NCBI RefSeq assembly: GCF_900129935.1
Contig: NZ_FQXJ01000007.1
Coordinates: forward strand, 248,001 to 312,000
Length of the DNA stretch: 64,000 nt
Origin: Desulfosporosinus lacus DSM 15449
GTDB lineage: Bacteria > Bacillota > Desulfitobacteriia > Desulfitobacteriales > Desulfitobacteriaceae
Reading direction: 5' to 3'
Within the stretch, counting starts at the first letter, position 1; each line of letters starts with the position of its first letter. Shown in pieces: positions 43,730-54,235 of this stretch. The notes under the pieces were generated by a model. The model was given only the letters and a program-made list of their open reading frames with translations, did no database searches and was not told the origin of the DNA. The position numbers were made by a program, and so were the translations under genes.

Positions 43730-44887
43730 ATGCAACAAGCCTATATTGTGCAGGCCAAACGGACGGCTGTTGGAAAGTCGGGAAAAGGGTCCTTGGCACA
43801 GGTCAGACCCGATGATTTAGGCGTATATGTTATTCAGGACATCCTTAAAAATGTACCTGCTCTTGATCCAAAAGATATTGAAGATAGTGTAATAGGTTGT
43901 TCTTTTCCTGAAGCAGAACAGGGGATGAACGCGGCCAGGGTCATGGCCTTGCGTGCGGGTCTTCCAATTGATGTTTGCGGTGTGACAGTCAATCGCTTTT
44001 GCTCATCCGGTCTGCAGGCCATTTCAATGGCTGCCGATCGAATTCGTTTGGGTGAAGCGGACGTTATGATTGGCGGCGGAATCGAGAGCATGTCTATGGT
44101 TCCGATGGGCGGGACTAAACCAGCCCCAAATCCCTATATGATCGTAAATGCACCTGAGGCGTATATTTCAATGGGCATAACTGCTGAAAATGTCGCTAAA
44201 AAATATGAAATTACTCGTGAACAACAAGATGAATTTGCAGCCTTAAGCCATAAGAAAGCCTGGGCAGCTCAGAGTAGTGGACGCTTTGATGATGAGATAG
44301 TTCCAATTCCCTTGCCGACATGGGGAAAACCGGGTGAAAAATGGTTTGGCAAAGATGAGGGGATTCGTCCAGAGACTACGGCGGAATCTTTGAGCAAGCT
44401 GAAGCCTGCTTTCATGACTGGTGGCTCGGTGACGGCGGGAAACTCCTCTCAGACCAGTGATGGTGCAGCAATGGCTCTTATGATGTCGGAGCAAAAGGTC
44501 AAGGCTTTAGGGTTGAAACCTCTAGCAGTTTGGCGCGGATTTGCTGTGGCCGGGGTGGAACCGGAACTTATGGGGATTGGACCGATCAAGGCTATTCCTA
44601 AAGTTCTTAAGCAGGTAGGTTTGACTCTTGATCAAATCGATTTATTTGAGTTAAATGAGGCATTTGCCTCTCAGTCCTTGGCGATTTTAAAGACGCTGGA
44701 GATTGACCCTGCAAAGGTGAACGTTAATGGTGGGGCGATTGCCTTTGGACATCCACTTGGGTGTACGGGCGCTAAGCTTACAGCTACACTTTTAAGTGAG
44801 ATGACCAAGCGGAAGTTGAAGTATGGTATGGTGACTATGTGCATTGGGGGTGGTATGGGGGCTGCTGGGGTTTACGAGATAGTATAA
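43730..44887 (+). CDS. Acetyl-CoA C-acyltransferase (thiolase), copy 3
   Basis: 385 residues; C91 in NRFCSSGLQAIS, ELNEAFASQSLAI, GGAIAFGHPLGCTGA and MCIGGGMGAAG, so a fully equipped FadA-type thiolase. It is 12 bases after the FadB-like gene and should work with it on 3-ketoacyl-CoA. GGGGGG precedes the ATG. It is the last gene of the second module; the tandem palindromic repeats begin seven bases after its stop. Confidence 0.93.
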   Translation: MQQAYIVQAKRTAVGKSGKGSLAQVRPDDLGVYVIQDILKNVPALDPKDIEDSVIGCSFPEAEQGMNAARVMALRAGLPIDVCGVTVNRFCSSGLQAISMAADRIRLGEADVMIGGGIESMSMVPMGGTKPAPNPYMIVNAPEAYISMGITAENVAKKYEITREQQDEFAALSHKKAWAAQSSGRFDDEIVPIPLPTWGKPGEKWFGKDEGIRPETTAESLSKLKPAFMTGGSVTAGNSSQTSDGAAMALMMSEQKVKALGLKPLAVWRGFAVAGVEPELMGIGPIKAIPKVLKQVGLTLDQIDLFELNEAFASQSLAILKTLEIDPAKVNVNGGAIAFGHPLGCTGAKLTATLLSEMTKRKLKYGMVTMCIGGGMGAAGVYEIV

Positions 44888-44893
44888 GTCTTT

Positions 44894-45107
44894 GGGGTCT
44901 TGTGAAAGACAGGGGAAATTGCCCGTTCACCCACGTTCCCGTTCACTGGCTCGCTGGATGCTAAAGGAATTTCGCCAACCTCTGGGTGGCGCGAGATGTG
45001 AACCTGGGCGAAATTGCCCTTCAGCATCGGAGCTCGCTTTAACGTGAACTCCCACGAATGGGTTCACTATGCAATTGTCCCCTTTCTTTTTGGTCGACGG
45101 GGGTTGG
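44894..45107. repeat. Long palindromic repeat element, copy 1
   Basis: About 214 bases nearly identical to 45155-45368. Ends are inverted (AGGGGAAATTGCC at 44911 and GCAATTGTCCCCT at 45071), and the inside is a further imperfect inverted repeat (GGATGCTAAAGGAATTTCGCC against GGGCGAAATTGCCCTTCAGC), so each copy folds into one long branched hairpin. No coding potential. It resembles REP/BIME or MITE-like elements. Confidence 0.75.
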
Positions 45108-45154
45108 GGCGAAGGGAACGGGGGACGTTGGGGACGGTTCTTGGGTTGGTTTTT

Positions 45155-45368
45155 GGGGTCTTGTGAAAGACAGGGGAAATTGCCCGTTCACCCACGTTCC
45201 CGTTCACTGGCTCGCTGGATGCTGAAGGAATTTCGCCAACCTCTGGGTGGCGCGAGATGTGAACCTGGGCGAAATTGCCCTTCAGCGTCGGCACTCGCTT
45301 TAACGTGAACTTCCACGAATGGATTCACTTGGCAATTGTCCCCTTGCTTTCTGGTTGACGGGGGTGGG
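45155..45368. repeat. Long palindromic repeat element, copy 2
   Basis: Tandem partner of the element at 44894 with a period of 261 bases and roughly ten mismatches. The 47-base spacer contains GGGGACGGTTCTT (45131-45143), a type of sequence I associate with REP-like repeats in Clostridia (from memory). Confidence 0.75.
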
Positions 45369-45517
45369 AACAGGGAGATGGGGGGACTTGGGAACGAACG
45401 GGAGGAATTTAAAATAGATTTATAAAGGTGTAAAAAATTTTAATATAAATTATCAGAAAATTCATATTAATAAGTAAAATGCTGTTCTATCATCACTTGG
45501 AAAGGGAGTTTCAGCGA

Positions 45518-45534
45518 GTGGCACAATTTATGTA
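45518..45534 (+). promoter_or_regulatory. Candidate sigma-54 (-24/-12) promoter
   Basis: GTGGCACAATTTATGTA keeps TGGCAC and the spacing, but the -12 is ATGT instead of TTGC, so it is the weakest of the set. It lies 39 bases before the ligase start. Confidence 0.4.
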
Positions 45535-45572
45535 TTGTCAAGTTTAACAAAAGAAATTTGAGGAGGCAGGCT

Positions 45573-47228
45573 ATGGATGAACGTATACGCAAAGATTGGC
45601 CTGGTAATTTAGATCCGAACTTGACTTATTTTAAGGGGCAGAAGCCTTTGCACGAGTATTTGAGGGATAATGCTCGTCTAAATCCGGAGAGGATTGCGAT
45701 TATATGGTATGGGCGGGAGATTACCTATGGGGAGTTAGATGATCTTAGCGAGCGGTTTGCATCCTTTTTATCGAGTTCTGGAGTCAAGAAGGGTGAGCGT
45801 GTAGCACTTTTTCTCTCCAATTGTCCACAGTATTTTATTGCTCATTATGGCATCCAGAAAATCGGGGCGGTTGTCAGTCCATGCAGTCCATTGTTTAAGG
45901 AGTGGGAACTGGAGTACCAATTAACTGACATGGAAGCTAAGGTTATTGTAGCAGCGGACAGTCTGTACGATGTTGTTGCTAAGGTACAATCTAAAACTAA
46001 AATCGAACAGATTATTCTAACGAATTATGGGGAATTTCTGCCGGATGAACCTTCGTTGAATGTCCCAGCCGAGATTTGCAAACCTAAGCCGATCATATCG
46101 GATGTTCAAGACATGCTTTCGGTTATTAACGATGTGAAAGGCTCAGTACCCGCTGTGGACGTTAACATGGATGATATTAGTCTAATGGTTTACACTTCTG
46201 GTACGACGGGTAAACCAAAGGGGGCTATGCTTTCTTACGGTAATGCTCTCTTTAAAACCGCGGCTGCAACACAAAGCAACCGAATATTGGAGAAGGATAT
46301 TTTTCTTACTGTGGTACCGCTTTACCACATCGCTGGGATGTTATTGGGGCTTAATTGCCCGATTTATGCTAACGCGAGTATGGTGCTTTTGTATCGGTTT
46401 GATCCGATTACCGTTTTGCAAGCCATTGATCAGTATAAATGTACGTGGTGGTATAGCGTTGTTCCTATGAATGTCGCAGTTATGCAGGTACCAAATGCTG
46501 GACAATATGATATTTCCTCTTTAAGAACAACTAGAGGTACCAGTTTTGGGATTAACCTGACCCAGGAGATTGCTGAGGCTTGGGCTAAGTTCACGGGAGG
46601 CTGCCAGATTTGTGAGGGGGCCTACGGTCTAAGTGAGACTCACACCGCGGACACCTTTATGCCTTCAAATGCTGTTAAGTGGGGAACACAAGGTATTCCT
46701 ACCTATGAAACAAAGATACGCATTGTTGATCCGGAAACTGGCAAGGAAAAGCCTGTTGGAGAAATGGGAGAAATAGTTATCTCCACTCCAGGTGCTTTCA
46801 AAGGTTATTGGAATAAGCCTGAAGAAAGTGCTCAGACTCTGCGTGAGGGATGGATATACACTGGAGATATGGGGCAGCTGGATGCGAAAAATTATTTAAT
46901 CTTCTGCGGACGATTCAAAGAGATGATTAAGGTTAGCGGGTACAGTGTGTTCCCTGAGGAAGTGGAGGCCATGCTGATGCGGCATGAAGGGATAGCCCAA
47001 GCAGCAGTTACAGGTGTACCCGATGCCCAAAAAGGGGAAGTAGTAAAAGCCTATATCGTTCTCAAATCGGGTCAGAGCACTCATATTACTGATCAGAACA
47101 TTATGGACTGGGCTAAACAAAGAATGGCCCCATACAAGGCCCCGCGCTATGTAGAATTTCGCGAGTCCTTACCAGCCACAGGAGCGGGAAAAGTGTTACG
47201 AAGGCTGTTAAAAGAAAAACAGAATTAG
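45573..47228 (+). CDS. Acyl-CoA ligase (AMP-forming), divergent
   Basis: 551 residues from ATG 45573 (GAGGAGG upstream). ANL motifs: MVYTSGTTGKPKGAMLSY, EGAYGLSETHTADTF, WIYTGDMGQLDAKNYLIFCG and the C-terminal Lys in SLPATGAGKVLRRLLKE. Only distantly related to the two other ligases here, so it probably activates a different acid. Forms acyl-AMP then acyl-CoA in the cytoplasm. Confidence 0.9.
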   Translation: MDERIRKDWPGNLDPNLTYFKGQKPLHEYLRDNARLNPERIAIIWYGREITYGELDDLSERFASFLSSSGVKKGERVALFLSNCPQYFIAHYGIQKIGAVVSPCSPLFKEWELEYQLTDMEAKVIVAADSLYDVVAKVQSKTKIEQIILTNYGEFLPDEPSLNVPAEICKPKPIISDVQDMLSVINDVKGSVPAVDVNMDDISLMVYTSGTTGKPKGAMLSYGNALFKTAAATQSNRILEKDIFLTVVPLYHIAGMLLGLNCPIYANASMVLLYRFDPITVLQAIDQYKCTWWYSVVPMNVAVMQVPNAGQYDISSLRTTRGTSFGINLTQEIAEAWAKFTGGCQICEGAYGLSETHTADTFMPSNAVKWGTQGIPTYETKIRIVDPETGKEKPVGEMGEIVISTPGAFKGYWNKPEESAQTLREGWIYTGDMGQLDAKNYLIFCGRFKEMIKVSGYSVFPEEVEAMLMRHEGIAQAAVTGVPDAQKGEVVKAYIVLKSGQSTHITDQNIMDWAKQRMAPYKAPRYVEFRESLPATGAGKVLRRLLKEKQN

Positions 47229-47464
47229 AGTTTAGAGATGAAAAAGTTTTTTTCAAACCTTATTCATCGGACTTAAGCTACGATGGGAAAAAGTTGATTG
47301 ACAAGTCTTATCTGTGTTAGGTGGTTAAGAATAATGCCAAGAAGAAAAGGTGAGGAGATTTAAGAATTAGTTTTATAGGTCATAAGGCGAAGATATTAGA
47401 AAAGATCTATTTTCGCTGTTTATGCCTATGATTAAATACCCTAAAAGTAAGAGGAGGAAAAGGG

Positions 47465-49114
47465 ATGACGGAAAACGAGAGAGTATGGTTAAAAAGCTAT
47501 CCTGGCAATGTAAGGTACCATATTGATTATCCCAATAAGTCACTAGGTCAGATGTTTGACGAGACAGTCTCCAAAATGCCGGATACTCCTGCCATGATCT
47601 TTGCAGGTCATACCGTTACTTATAGACAATTTGGTGATCAGGTCAATCGCTTTGCCACTGCTTTAGCTGATCTGGGTGTTACAAAAGGGGAACGTGTGGG
47701 GCTGATGGGGCCTAATTGTCCTCAATGGGAAGTCGCTTTCTTTGCTTTGCTCAAATTGGGTGCGATCGTCGTCCAGACAAACCCTATGTATGTTGAACCG
47801 GAAATTGCTCATCAGATGAATGATTCAGGGGCAACCACGATCATTGTGTTTGAAATGATGTATCCCCGTGTAAAGAATGTACTCCAGGAGACCCCCCTGC
47901 AAAGAGTTATAGTGTTTAATTTTTTGGCACCGGTCAAAGCAGCCCCGGACATGTATTCATACGATGATCTTATCAAATGTGAGCCGGCTCTTCCTGAAGT
48001 AGCCATTGATCCTGCAGAAGATTTGGCGGTTTTGCAATATACGGGTGGTACTACGGGTATCTCTAAAGGGGTTATGCTCACTCACAATAATCTTAGTGCT
48101 AATACCCAACAAGTTATTGAATGGTCAATTGACATGAAGTATGGAGATGAACGAATTCTCACGATCTTGCCAGTATTTCATGTCTATGGTATGACTGACT
48201 GCGTTAATTATGCAGTGGCAGTAGCCGCTACTCAGATAATATTGCCTCGTTTTGACCCCGATCAGGTATTGGAAACGATTCGTGCCTACAAGCCTACTTT
48301 GTTTCCTGGGGCACCAACTATGTTTATGGCCTTGAATATGCACCCCCGCATTGCGGAATACCATGAGAGCTTAGCTGAAATAAAAGTTTGCACGAGTGGT
48401 TCCGCTCCTTTGCCCTTAGAGGTTGCTCAGAAGTTTGGTATGGTGACGAATGGTAAGGGAAATCTGGTGGAAGGATACGGGCTTTCCGAAGCATCCCCAA
48501 TAACCCATTGCAATCCGCTTGACCGCCCTACGCGAGCCGGCTCCATTGGATTACCTCTTCCCGACACGGATTATATAATCACTGATCTGGAAACGGGTGA
48601 TAAGGAACTCCCCATAGGGGAAATAGGAGAATTATGTATTCGTGGTCCGCAAGTAATGAAAGGATACTGGGAAAAACCGCAGGAGACGGCTGAAACCTTG
48701 CGTAATGGCTGGCTGCATACTGGCGATATGGCAAGAATGGATGAAGAGGGTTTCTGTTATATTATCGACCGTAAGAAAGATATGATTATTGCAGGGGGGT
48801 TCAACGTATATCCCCGTGATATTGAAGAAGTTTTATATAAACATCCTAAAGTTAAAGAAGTAGTTGTGGCAGGAGTGCCTGACGCCTATCGAGGCGAGAC
48901 GGTAAAAGCATTTATCGTCTTGCAAGCTAATACCGAAGCAACTGAACAAGAATTTATTGATTATTGCCGGAACAAATTAGCCGCTTTTAAGGTCCCGCGT
49001 CTTGTTGAGTTTAGAAATGAATTACCTAGGACGATCGTAGGTAAAGTTTTGCGGCGCCAGCTTGTAGAAGAGGAGAAGGCGAAAATTCAAGCCGCTGCGG
49101 CCAGCCAAAGCTGA
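47465..49114 (+). CDS. Acyl-CoA ligase (AMP-forming), copy 2
   Basis: 549 residues, close paralogue of the ligase at 23794 (SLGQMFDETV, LQYTGGTTGISKGVMLTH, GYGLSEASPITH, WLHTGDMARMDEEGFCYIID, PRTIVGKVLRRQLVEEEKAK). Expected to activate the same class of acid. ATG 47465 has GAGGAGG upstream. A 236-base gap separates it from the previous ligase; I see no sigma-54 promoter in that gap, so read-through is possible. A perfect 19-bp terminator follows at 49172. Confidence 0.92.
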   Translation: MTENERVWLKSYPGNVRYHIDYPNKSLGQMFDETVSKMPDTPAMIFAGHTVTYRQFGDQVNRFATALADLGVTKGERVGLMGPNCPQWEVAFFALLKLGAIVVQTNPMYVEPEIAHQMNDSGATTIIVFEMMYPRVKNVLQETPLQRVIVFNFLAPVKAAPDMYSYDDLIKCEPALPEVAIDPAEDLAVLQYTGGTTGISKGVMLTHNNLSANTQQVIEWSIDMKYGDERILTILPVFHVYGMTDCVNYAVAVAATQIILPRFDPDQVLETIRAYKPTLFPGAPTMFMALNMHPRIAEYHESLAEIKVCTSGSAPLPLEVAQKFGMVTNGKGNLVEGYGLSEASPITHCNPLDRPTRAGSIGLPLPDTDYIITDLETGDKELPIGEIGELCIRGPQVMKGYWEKPQETAETLRNGWLHTGDMARMDEEGFCYIIDRKKDMIIAGGFNVYPRDIEEVLYKHPKVKEVVVAGVPDAYRGETVKAFIVLQANTEATEQEFIDYCRNKLAAFKVPRLVEFRNELPRTIVGKVLRRQLVEEEKAKIQAAAASQS

Positions 49115-49171
49115 ATAGAATAAAAAAAGAGGGGGAACATTTTAGTAAAATGGACCCTGAAAATCAGACAT

Positions 49172-49217
49172 ATACTCAAAGCCCTTTGGAGTTGTCATTC
49201 CAAAGGGCTTTGAGTAT
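49172..49217 (+). terminator. Strong terminator at the end of the acyl-CoA island
   Basis: A 19-bp perfect stem (ATACTCAAAGCCCTTTGGA and complement) with an 8-base loop. Confidence 0.8.
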
Positions 49218-49262
49218 TAAATTATTTTGTTGCCGATTTATTCGTTTTTCTTAAGCAGGAAT

Positions 49263-49352
49263 AGTGAACTCGTTCAGCTAATAGCTGAACATCGAGACTT
49301 ACGTCACCGAAAGAGAATAAGGAACACCTATTTGAAGTAGGTCTCGGAATTG
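49263..49352 (-). repeat. Short copy of the hairpin-rich repeat found at 55776
   Basis: Read on the minus strand it begins CAATTCCGAGAC, continues with GGTGTTCCTTATTCT and CTTTCGGTGACG, and ends CGAGTTCACT, matching both ends of the 355-base element on the plus strand. The middle ~265 bases are absent. Its stems keep pairing although the bases differ. Confidence 0.6.
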
Positions 49353-49440
49353 ATAAATAAGGAGCCAAATTAGAAATTTGATGCCAAGCAAAGGGTTTGT
49401 GTAAGTTGGCAGGTATAGAACATTTTTCTCTTGTTTACTG

Positions 49441-49606
49441 TATAATGTAGCTAAAACAGTTGAATCATTGGTGTTCTTATGTTAAGTTAAATTAAACAAC
49501 TAAATTGTTTAATCTTGAATTAATTTAATAATGTAGGGCAAAGGCGCTCGAAAAAGTTTTGTACTTCCAGACCAGAGGTGCATTCTTTTGAGGGCGCTTT
49601 TTTGTT
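49441..49606 (+). ncRNA. gltB leader RNA with intrinsic terminator
   Basis: Starts at TATAAT (49441-49446) and GCTAAAACAGTTGAAT (49450-49465) and ends in a terminator hairpin (GGCGCTCGAAAAAG ... TTTTGAGGGCGC, then TTTTTT). The glnA leader at 63035-63176 has the same order of elements: the identical 16 bases, the spaced GT..TCT.ATGTTA...TAA pattern, AAAGGCGCTC, TTTTGTACTT, and a GCGC-closing stem. A conditional terminator controlling both nitrogen-assimilation genes is inferred. Confidence 0.65.
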
Positions 49607-49642
49607 TTATAAATATTAAATTCGCAACGAAGGGTGAGTTAT

Positions 49643-52600
49643 ATGCAAAGTTATGGTTTGCCAAAGAAACAGGGACTTTACGATCCAGCATTAGAACATG
49701 ATGCATGCGGTATGGGATTCGTTGTGAATATCAAGGGTGAAAAGTCTCATGGCATTATAGAAGAAGCTTTAACTGTATTGGAAAACTTAAGTCACAGAGG
49801 TGCAAGCGGAGCGGATGAAAATACCGGTGACGGTGCCGGTATACTAATTCAGATTCCGCATGGTTTCTTCAAAAGAGAATGTGATGTTCTGGGTTTTAAT
49901 TTGCCGGAAAAAGGCAACTATGGCGTAGGCATGATTTTTGCACATAAGTATGATGATTTCAGAAAAATCCAGATGGAAACCTTCGAAAAAATTGCCCGGG
50001 AGGAAGGCCAGAAGATCCTTGGCTGGAGGGAAGTTCCTATCGATATGACTACAGTCGGCGAAGGCGCAAAGGCGGTTATGCCCAGATTTATTCAGGTTTT
50101 TATCGAAAAGAATACCGGCATATCAGACGAAATGGACTTTGAAAGAAAACTGTATATCATAAGAAAAAAAGCAGAAAAAGTCATGGTCCCGATGTGCGAA
50201 GATAAGGGAGGGACATTCTATGTTGCCAGCCTTTCCTCCAAAACTATCGTTTATAAAGGCATGCTTACAGCAGAGCAACTGAGAGATTTCTATCTTGACC
50301 TTTCCGACCTTGATTTTGTATCAGCACTCGCTATGGTCCATTCAAGGTTCAGCACCAACACCTTTCCAAGTTGGGAGAGGGCTCATCCTAACAGATACAT
50401 TGTTCACAATGGCGAGATAAATACGATTAGAGGGAATGTAAATTGGATGAAGGCGAGACAAAAGTGTATCGCTTCGCCCCTGTTTGATGATCTCTCGAAA
50501 GTCTACCCTATCGTTGATGAGTCTGGCAGTGATTCTGCGATGTTCGACAACAGCCTGGAATTTCTTCACCTTACCGGCAGGTCGCTTCCCCACTCCGTGA
50601 TGATGATGATCCCTGAACCTTGGGAAAAGAATGAGCAGATGTCTAAGGACAAAAAGGATTTCTACCAATTCCATGACTTTTTAATGGAGCCTTGGGATGG
50701 TCCCGCTGCCATGGGTTTTACAGACGGTGTGGTCATTGGTGGAGTACTGGACAGAAACGGACTCAGACCATCAAGGTATTATGTTACAAAAGATGACAAA
50801 GTTGTCCTGGCTTCAGAAGTCGGAGTAATTGATATCAAGCCTGAAAATGTAAAATATAAAGGCAGGCTGGAACCAGGCAAAATGTTGCTTATCGATACCC
50901 GAGCGAAGAGGATCATTTCAGATGAAGAAGTAAAGCAAAGTGTAGCGATGATGCATCCTTATGAAGAATGGAACAGCCGCCATATCGTCAAACTAAGTGA
51001 TCTTTCGGTTGAGAATGCTAAGGAAGAGAAGATAAGGGAAGACCTTATTAAGCAACAGAAAGCCTTTGGCTATACGTTTGAGGACATCACTAAAACTATT
51101 CAGCCTATGGCAATAGAGGGTGTAGATCCTATAGGAGCCATGGGTATGGATTCCCCTCTTGCCGTATTATCTGAGAAACCCCAGATGCTGTACCTTTATT
51201 TCAAACAGCTCTTTGCTCAGGTTACCAATCCTCCCATTGACGGAATAAGGGAAGACATAGTCACTTCGGGAAGCATGTTGCTTGGAGATACCGGAAATCT
51301 TCTGGACCCTGATCAAAGAAACTCAGCGAGCTTGTCCCTTGAGCAACCGATACTAACCAATGAACAGCTTCAAACGATTAAGCAACTAAATGATGGCAGG
51401 CTCAAAGCTGCCACCCTTTCCATACTTTATCAAGCCTCAGAAGGGGCAAAATCTATGGAAAGGGCTTTAGATAGAGTTTTCAGAGAAGCGGACAAGGCGA
51501 TCAATGAAGGAGCTAATATCATTATTCTCTCAGACCGGGGCGCCGATGAGAAGCTGGCAGCAATACCAGCACTTTTGGCATCCTCAGGACTTCACCACCA
51601 CCTGATCAGAAAAGAAATCCGAACTAATCTGGGAATTGTGCTGGAATCTGCTGAGCCGAGAGAAGTACACCATTTTTGTACGCTGATTGGGTATGGAGTT
51701 ACGGCAATCAATCCTTATTTGGCTTATGAAACCATTAAAGACCTCGCTGGAAAAGGACTGTTAGAGGGACTGAATTACGAAGAGGCTAAAAAGAATTTCA
51801 TTAAGGCTTCGGTTAAAGGAGTGCTCAAAGTACTCACTAAAATGGGTATTTCTACCATGAGAAGTTACCACGGAGCTCAAATTTTTGAGGCAGTAGGCCT
51901 TAAAAAGGAGCTCATTGATAAGTATTTCACAATGACACCTTCCAGACTGGAAGGAATAGGACTTGAGGAGATCGCTCTAGAAAATCAAATGCGGCATGAA
52001 AGCGCCTATGATGAGAATTCACTGTATACGGACTCCCTTGAAATAGGCGGATACTTCCAGTGTAAGGAGGATGGGGAAATCCATCTCTACAATTCTGAAA
52101 CCATCTACATGCTTCAAAGAGCATGCCGAGAAGGAAATTACCCTCTTTATAAGGATTATTCAAAAAAGATAAACGAAGACGAAATCTACACCTTAAGGAG
52201 TCTTCTTGATTTTAAGATTAATGCAGGCGACACCATTCCCATTGAAGAGGTGGAATCAGTTGAGTCAATCGTTAAAAGGTTTAAGACCGGAGCTATGTCC
52301 TACGGATCTATTAGCAAGGAGGCCCACGAGTGTCTGGCCATTGCCATGAACAGATTGGGAGGGAAAAGCAACTCGGGTGAAGGCGGCGAGGACAGCGAAC
52401 GATTCAAGGTTATGGTAAACGGAGACACGAAGAACAGTGCCATTAAGCAGGTGGCTTCAGGACGTTTTGGCGTTACCAGTAACTATTTAGTGAATGCCCA
52501 GGAAATTCAAATTAAAATGGCTCAGGGAGCAAAGCCCGGTGAAGGCGGCCAGCTTCCGGGACGAAAGGTTTATCCGGAAATTGCCAGGGTAAGGCATTCA

Positions 52601-54217
52601 ACCCCAGGCGTAAATCTTATTTCTCCTCCGCCGCACCATGATATCTATTCAATCGAAGATTTGGCTGAACTGATTTTTGACCTAAAAAATGCCAATCGGG
52701 ATGCGCGGATTAACGTCAAGCTCGTTTCAGAAGTTGGAGTAGGGACAATCGCTGCAGGAGTGGCTAAAGGTAAAGCAGACGTTATTCTTATCAGTGGATA
52801 CGACGGAGGAACTGGTGCTTCCCCAAGAACAAGTATCAGAAATACGGGACTTCCTTGGGAGCTGGGGCTTGCCGAGACTCATCAGACCTTGGTTTTAAAC
52901 AAGCTGAGAGACAGGGTGGTTGTTGAAACAGATGGCAAGTTGCTGTCAGGCCGGGATGTTGTCATTGCGGCAATGCTAGGAGCTGAGGAATACGGATTTG
53001 CGACTACACCGCTAATTGCCCTAGGATGTGTCATGATGAGGGTTTGTAATCTTAACACATGTCCTGTAGGGATAGCGACTCAAGATGAAAATCTAAGGAA
53101 AAACTTCACAGGAAAGCCTGAACATGTTGAGAACTTCATGAAATTTATCGCTCAAGAAATGCGCGAAATCATGGCTAAACTCGGCTTTAGGACAATCAAT
53201 GAAATGGTTGGACGTTCGGATCGTCTTAAAACCAAAGAGAAAGTTAAGCACTGGAAGGCGGCGCACTTAGATCTGTCCCCAATTCTATATCAACCGTACG
53301 CCGGTGCCGATGTCAGCCGATTCAACACTCAGTCTCAGAACCATATGCTGGAAGAATCAATGGATTTAAAAAAGCTGCTTAGAATCTGTAAACCGGCACT
53401 TGAGAATCAAACACCTATCCGAGCTAAACTCAAGATCAATAATGTGGACCGAGTTGTCGGCACAATTATCGGAAGCGAAATTTCCAAGAGATACGGTGAA
53501 ACTGGACTTCCTGAAGATACAATCAAGCTTACCTTTGTAGGATCAGCCGGACAAAGTTTTGGTGCATTTACTCCGAAAGGGCTTTCTCTGGAATTAGAAG
53601 GAGATTCAAACGACTATTTAGGAAAAGGCCTTTCAGGCGCAAAAATTGTGGTTTATCCTCCCAAAACTTCTGACTTTGAGCCTGAGAAGAATATTCTGAT
53701 CGGAAATGTCGCTTTCTATGGGGCAACTTCAGGGGAGGCCTACATCAACGGGATAGCTGGGGAAAGATTCTGTGTCAGGAACAGTGGGGTAAAAGCAGTA
53801 GTCGAAGGTGTAGGTGACCATGGCTGTGAATATATGACAGGCGGTAAAGTAGTTATCTTGGGCAAGACTGGAAGGAACTTTGCAGCCGGGATGTCCGGTG
53901 GGATAGCCTATATTCTGGATTTTGATGAAGCTTACTGCAACAAGACGATGGTGACACTGGAGAAAATTCAATCTGAAGAAGAAATGAATGAAATCAAGGA
54001 AATGATACAAAAACATGTCGAGAGTACCGGCAGTCCTCAAGGTAGGAGAGTTCTTGACAGCTGGGAAAGCTATTCGGTGAGATTCACTAAGGTTATTCCT
54101 AAAGATTACAAACGTATGCTGGAGAACATTGCTAAGGCTCACAAGGCGGGCCTAAGCGGCGAAGAGGCCTTGATGGCCGCATTTGAAGAGAATTTTAAAG
54201 ATGTTTCCAGGATTTAA
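49643..54217 (+). CDS. gltB: Glutamate synthase, large subunit
   Basis: 1524 residues. After a 21-residue propeptide, Cys22 of ACGMGF is the expected N-terminal nucleophile of the glutaminase domain. The central and FMN-binding synthase domain holds [29 protein letters not shown] and [14 protein letters not shown]; the 3Fe-4S cysteines are in [15 protein letters not shown]; the C-terminal GXGXG beta-helix domain is [13 protein letters not shown] onward. It makes two glutamates from glutamine and 2-oxoglutarate. ATG 49643 is preferred over GTG 49634 because AAGGG lies 9 bases upstream. Downstream gltD encodes the electron-delivering subunit. Confidence 0.97.
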   Translation: MQSYGLPKKQGLYDPALEHDACGMGFVVNIKGEKSHGIIEEALTVLENLSHRGASGADENTGDGAGILIQIPHGFFKRECDVLGFNLPEKGNYGVGMIFAHKYDDFRKIQMETFEKIAREEGQKILGWREVPIDMTTVGEGAKAVMPRFIQVFIEKNTGISDEMDFERKLYIIRKKAEKVMVPMCEDKGGTFYVASLSSKTIVYKGMLTAEQLRDFYLDLSDLDFVSALAMVHSRFSTNTFPSWERAHPNRYIVHNGEINTIRGNVNWMKARQKCIASPLFDDLSKVYPIVDESGSDSAMFDNSLEFLHLTGRSLPHSVMMMIPEPWEKNEQMSKDKKDFYQFHDFLMEPWDGPAAMGFTDGVVIGGVLDRNGLRPSRYYVTKDDKVVLASEVGVIDIKPENVKYKGRLEPGKMLLIDTRAKRIISDEEVKQSVAMMHPYEEWNSRHIVKLSDLSVENAKEEKIREDLIKQQKAFGYTFEDITKTIQPMAIEGVDPIGAMGMDSPLAVLSEKPQMLYLYFKQLFAQVTNPPIDGIREDIVTSGSMLLGDTGNLLDPDQRNSASLSLEQPILTNEQLQTIKQLNDGRLKAATLSILYQASEGAKSMERALDRVFREADKAINEGANIIILSDRGADEKLAAIPALLASSGLHHHLIRKEIRTNLGIVLESAEPREVHHFCTLIGYGVTAINPYLAYETIKDLAGKGLLEGLNYEEAKKNFIKASVKGVLKVLTKMGISTMRSYHGAQIFEAVGLKKELIDKYFTMTPSRLEGIGLEEIALENQMRHESAYDENSLYTDSLEIGGYFQCKEDGEIHLYNSETIYMLQRACREGNYPLYKDYSKKINEDEIYTLRSLLDFKINAGDTIPIEEVESVESIVKRFKTGAMSYGSISKEAHECLAIAMNRLGGKSNSGEGGEDSERFKVMVNGDTKNSAIKQVASGRFGVTSNYLVNAQEIQIKMAQGAKPGEGGQLPGRKVYPEIARVRHSTPGVNLISPPPHHDIYSIEDLAELIFDLKNANRDARINVKLVSEVGVGTIAAGVAKGKADVILISGYDGGTGASPRTSIRNTGLPWELGLAETHQTLVLNKLRDRVVVETDGKLLSGRDVVIAAMLGAEEYGFATTPLIALGCVMMRVCNLNTCPVGIATQDENLRKNFTGKPEHVENFMKFIAQEMREIMAKLGFRTINEMVGRSDRLKTKEKVKHWKAAHLDLSPILYQPYAGADVSRFNTQSQNHMLEESMDLKKLLRICKPALENQTPIRAKLKINNVDRVVGTIIGSEISKRYGETGLPEDTIKLTFVGSAGQSFGAFTPKGLSLELEGDSNDYLGKGLSGAKIVVYPPKTSDFEPEKNILIGNVAFYGATSGEAYINGIAGERFCVRNSGVKAVVEGVGDHGCEYMTGGKVVILGKTGRNFAAGMSGGIAYILDFDEAYCNKTMVTLEKIQSEEEMNEIKEMIQKHVESTGSPQGRRVLDSWESYSVRFTKVIPKDYKRMLENIAKAHKAGLSGEEALMAAFEENFKDVSRI

Positions 54218-54235
54218 GGGCGAGGTGGGACTGAA

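Noticed and set aside
45067-45308. Open frames on both strands inside the tandem palindromes
   Set aside because: They arise from the repeat itself, change between copies, and have no ribosome site.
49149-49260. 34-codon frame after the second ligase, with GAGGGGG upstream
   Set aside because: Nearly the whole frame is the terminator palindrome, so coding is improbable.
53729-54142. 137-codon frame antisense to gltB
   Set aside because: Shadow of a strongly coding gene; no start signals or recognisable domain.
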